A stretch of 14,171 nucleotides of DNA from Deltaproteobacteria bacterium (GTDB lineage Bacteria > Desulfobacterota > GWC2-55-46 > DRQE01). How positions within the stretch are numbered: the stretch's first letter is position 1; the number at the start of each line of letters is the position of its first letter. The notes under the pieces are model-generated. The model searched no databases. It was given only the letters and a program-made list of their open reading frames with translations, and was not told the origin of the DNA. The stretch is taken from positions 1-14,171 of the forward strand of contig DAOVKH010000014.1 of the NCBI GenBank assembly GCA_030631875.1. Reading direction: 5' to 3'. Shown here one piece after another: positions 13,651 to 14,171 of this stretch. A program made the position numbers and the translations under genes.

Positions 13651-14171
13651 TGGATATCGGAATCATTGACATAATAACAATACTGCCGGAGATGATCATC
13701 ATATTCGGCGCGTGCGCGATCCTGCTCATTGACTTTACGATACCCGATAACAGGAAGTGTGTTATTCCTATGCTATCGTTGGCCACCGTACTGGCCGCGG
13801 CCGTCACTACGGGCGTGCTTTCATATTACGGCTTCGGAGACGCCGTAGTATTTACAGGTATGTTCTCGGCCGATGGTTACGCTACCTTCTTTAAGTTTAT
13901 ACTCTACACGGCGGCAATCCTTACGATACTGCTCTCAATAAGGAGTAGTTGTAAGTGTCCAGGTAGTGTGGATAATAAAAGCTCCCTTTCGGGTGAATAC
14001 TACGTATTGATACTCTTTGCCCTATCCGGAATGATGGTCATGGCCTCTGGAAGAGACCTGCTTTCACTCTATATAGGTATGGAGTTGATGAGCCTCCCTA
14101 TATACGCGCTCGTTGCGTTTAAGAATTCTGATAAGCGTTCCATAGAGGGTGCTATGAAGTACGTCATACTC
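13650..14171 (+). CDS. nuoN: NADH-quinone oxidoreductase subunit N (NuoN), 3'-truncated by window edge
   Basis: The frame starts at the ATG that overlaps the nuoM stop (TAATG) and stays open to the right edge, giving 174 residues of an expected 470-500. NuoN is the third antiporter-like subunit (ND2 family) and sits next to NuoK. It begins MDIGIIDIITILPEMIIIFG, the usual N-terminal helix with its LPE motif. It continues with GEYYVLILFALSGMMVMASG and LYIGMELMSLPIYALVAF, the fifth-helix region holding the conserved Glu145, then SIEGAMKYVIL. A loop at residues 99-114 containing CKC appears somewhat longer than in common homologues. Confidence 0.95.
   Translation, partial: MDIGIIDIITILPEMIIIFGACAILLIDFTIPDNRKCVIPMLSLATVLAAAVTTGVLSYYGFGDAVVFTGMFSADGYATFFKFILYTAAILTILLSIRSSCKCPGSVDNKSSLSGEYYVLILFALSGMMVMASGRDLLSLYIGMELMSLPIYALVAFKNSDKRSIEGAMKYVIL

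Noticed and set aside
1..14171. Mobile elements, tRNA or rRNA genes, CRISPR arrays
   Set aside because: No transposase or integrase genes, terminal repeats, regular spaced repeats or recognisable structural RNA sequences were seen.

Overview
The window is a bacterial chromosomal segment with every gene on the + strand. It is dominated by a cluster for the proton-pumping NADH:quinone oxidoreductase (respiratory complex I). GC content looks close to 50% by eye. Codon use is distinctive: ATA is the favoured isoleucine codon and AGG is common for arginine. The separate nuoC and nuoD, separate nuoE/F/G, and a long NuoG with the extra N7-type cysteine set all indicate a bacterial, NADH-oxidising enzyme. 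The sequence alone does not fix the taxon. A Deltaproteobacteria-like (Desulfobacterota or related) lineage is a guess.

Layout. Positions 1-767 hold the 3' part of a nitrilase-superfamily amidohydrolase that runs off the left edge. A GTG-started, membrane-anchored ankyrin-repeat protein follows at 781-1587, 13 nt later, probably in the same transcript. Next is a 223-nt AT-rich intergenic region (1588-1810) that looks like the control region of the nuo cluster. It holds a perfect 9-1-9 palindrome, a TTGACA promoter-like element and short stem-loops. From 1811 the order is nuoA-B-C-D-E-F-G, then a stand-alone cyclic-nucleotide-binding-domain gene, then nuoH-I-J-K, then directly nuoM and the start of nuoN, which is cut by the right edge.

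How the genes work together. NuoE, F and G form the NADH dehydrogenase arm (FMN plus Fe-S clusters). NuoB, C, D and I carry electrons to the quinone site. NuoA, H, J, K, M and N form the membrane proton-translocating arm. All visible cofactor ligands and key charged residues are intact, so the enzyme looks functional.

Two features depart from the textbook operon. nuoL, which normally sits between nuoK and nuoM, is absent: only 10 nt separate those genes. A small cyclic-nucleotide-binding protein gene with its own strong ribosome binding site is inserted between nuoG and nuoH. No mobile elements, RNA genes or CRISPR arrays were seen. No gene-free stretch exceeds 300 nt; the longest is 1588-1810. 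I did not find a convincingly new multi-gene system. The missing nuoL and the embedded sensor-like gene are the points most worth following.
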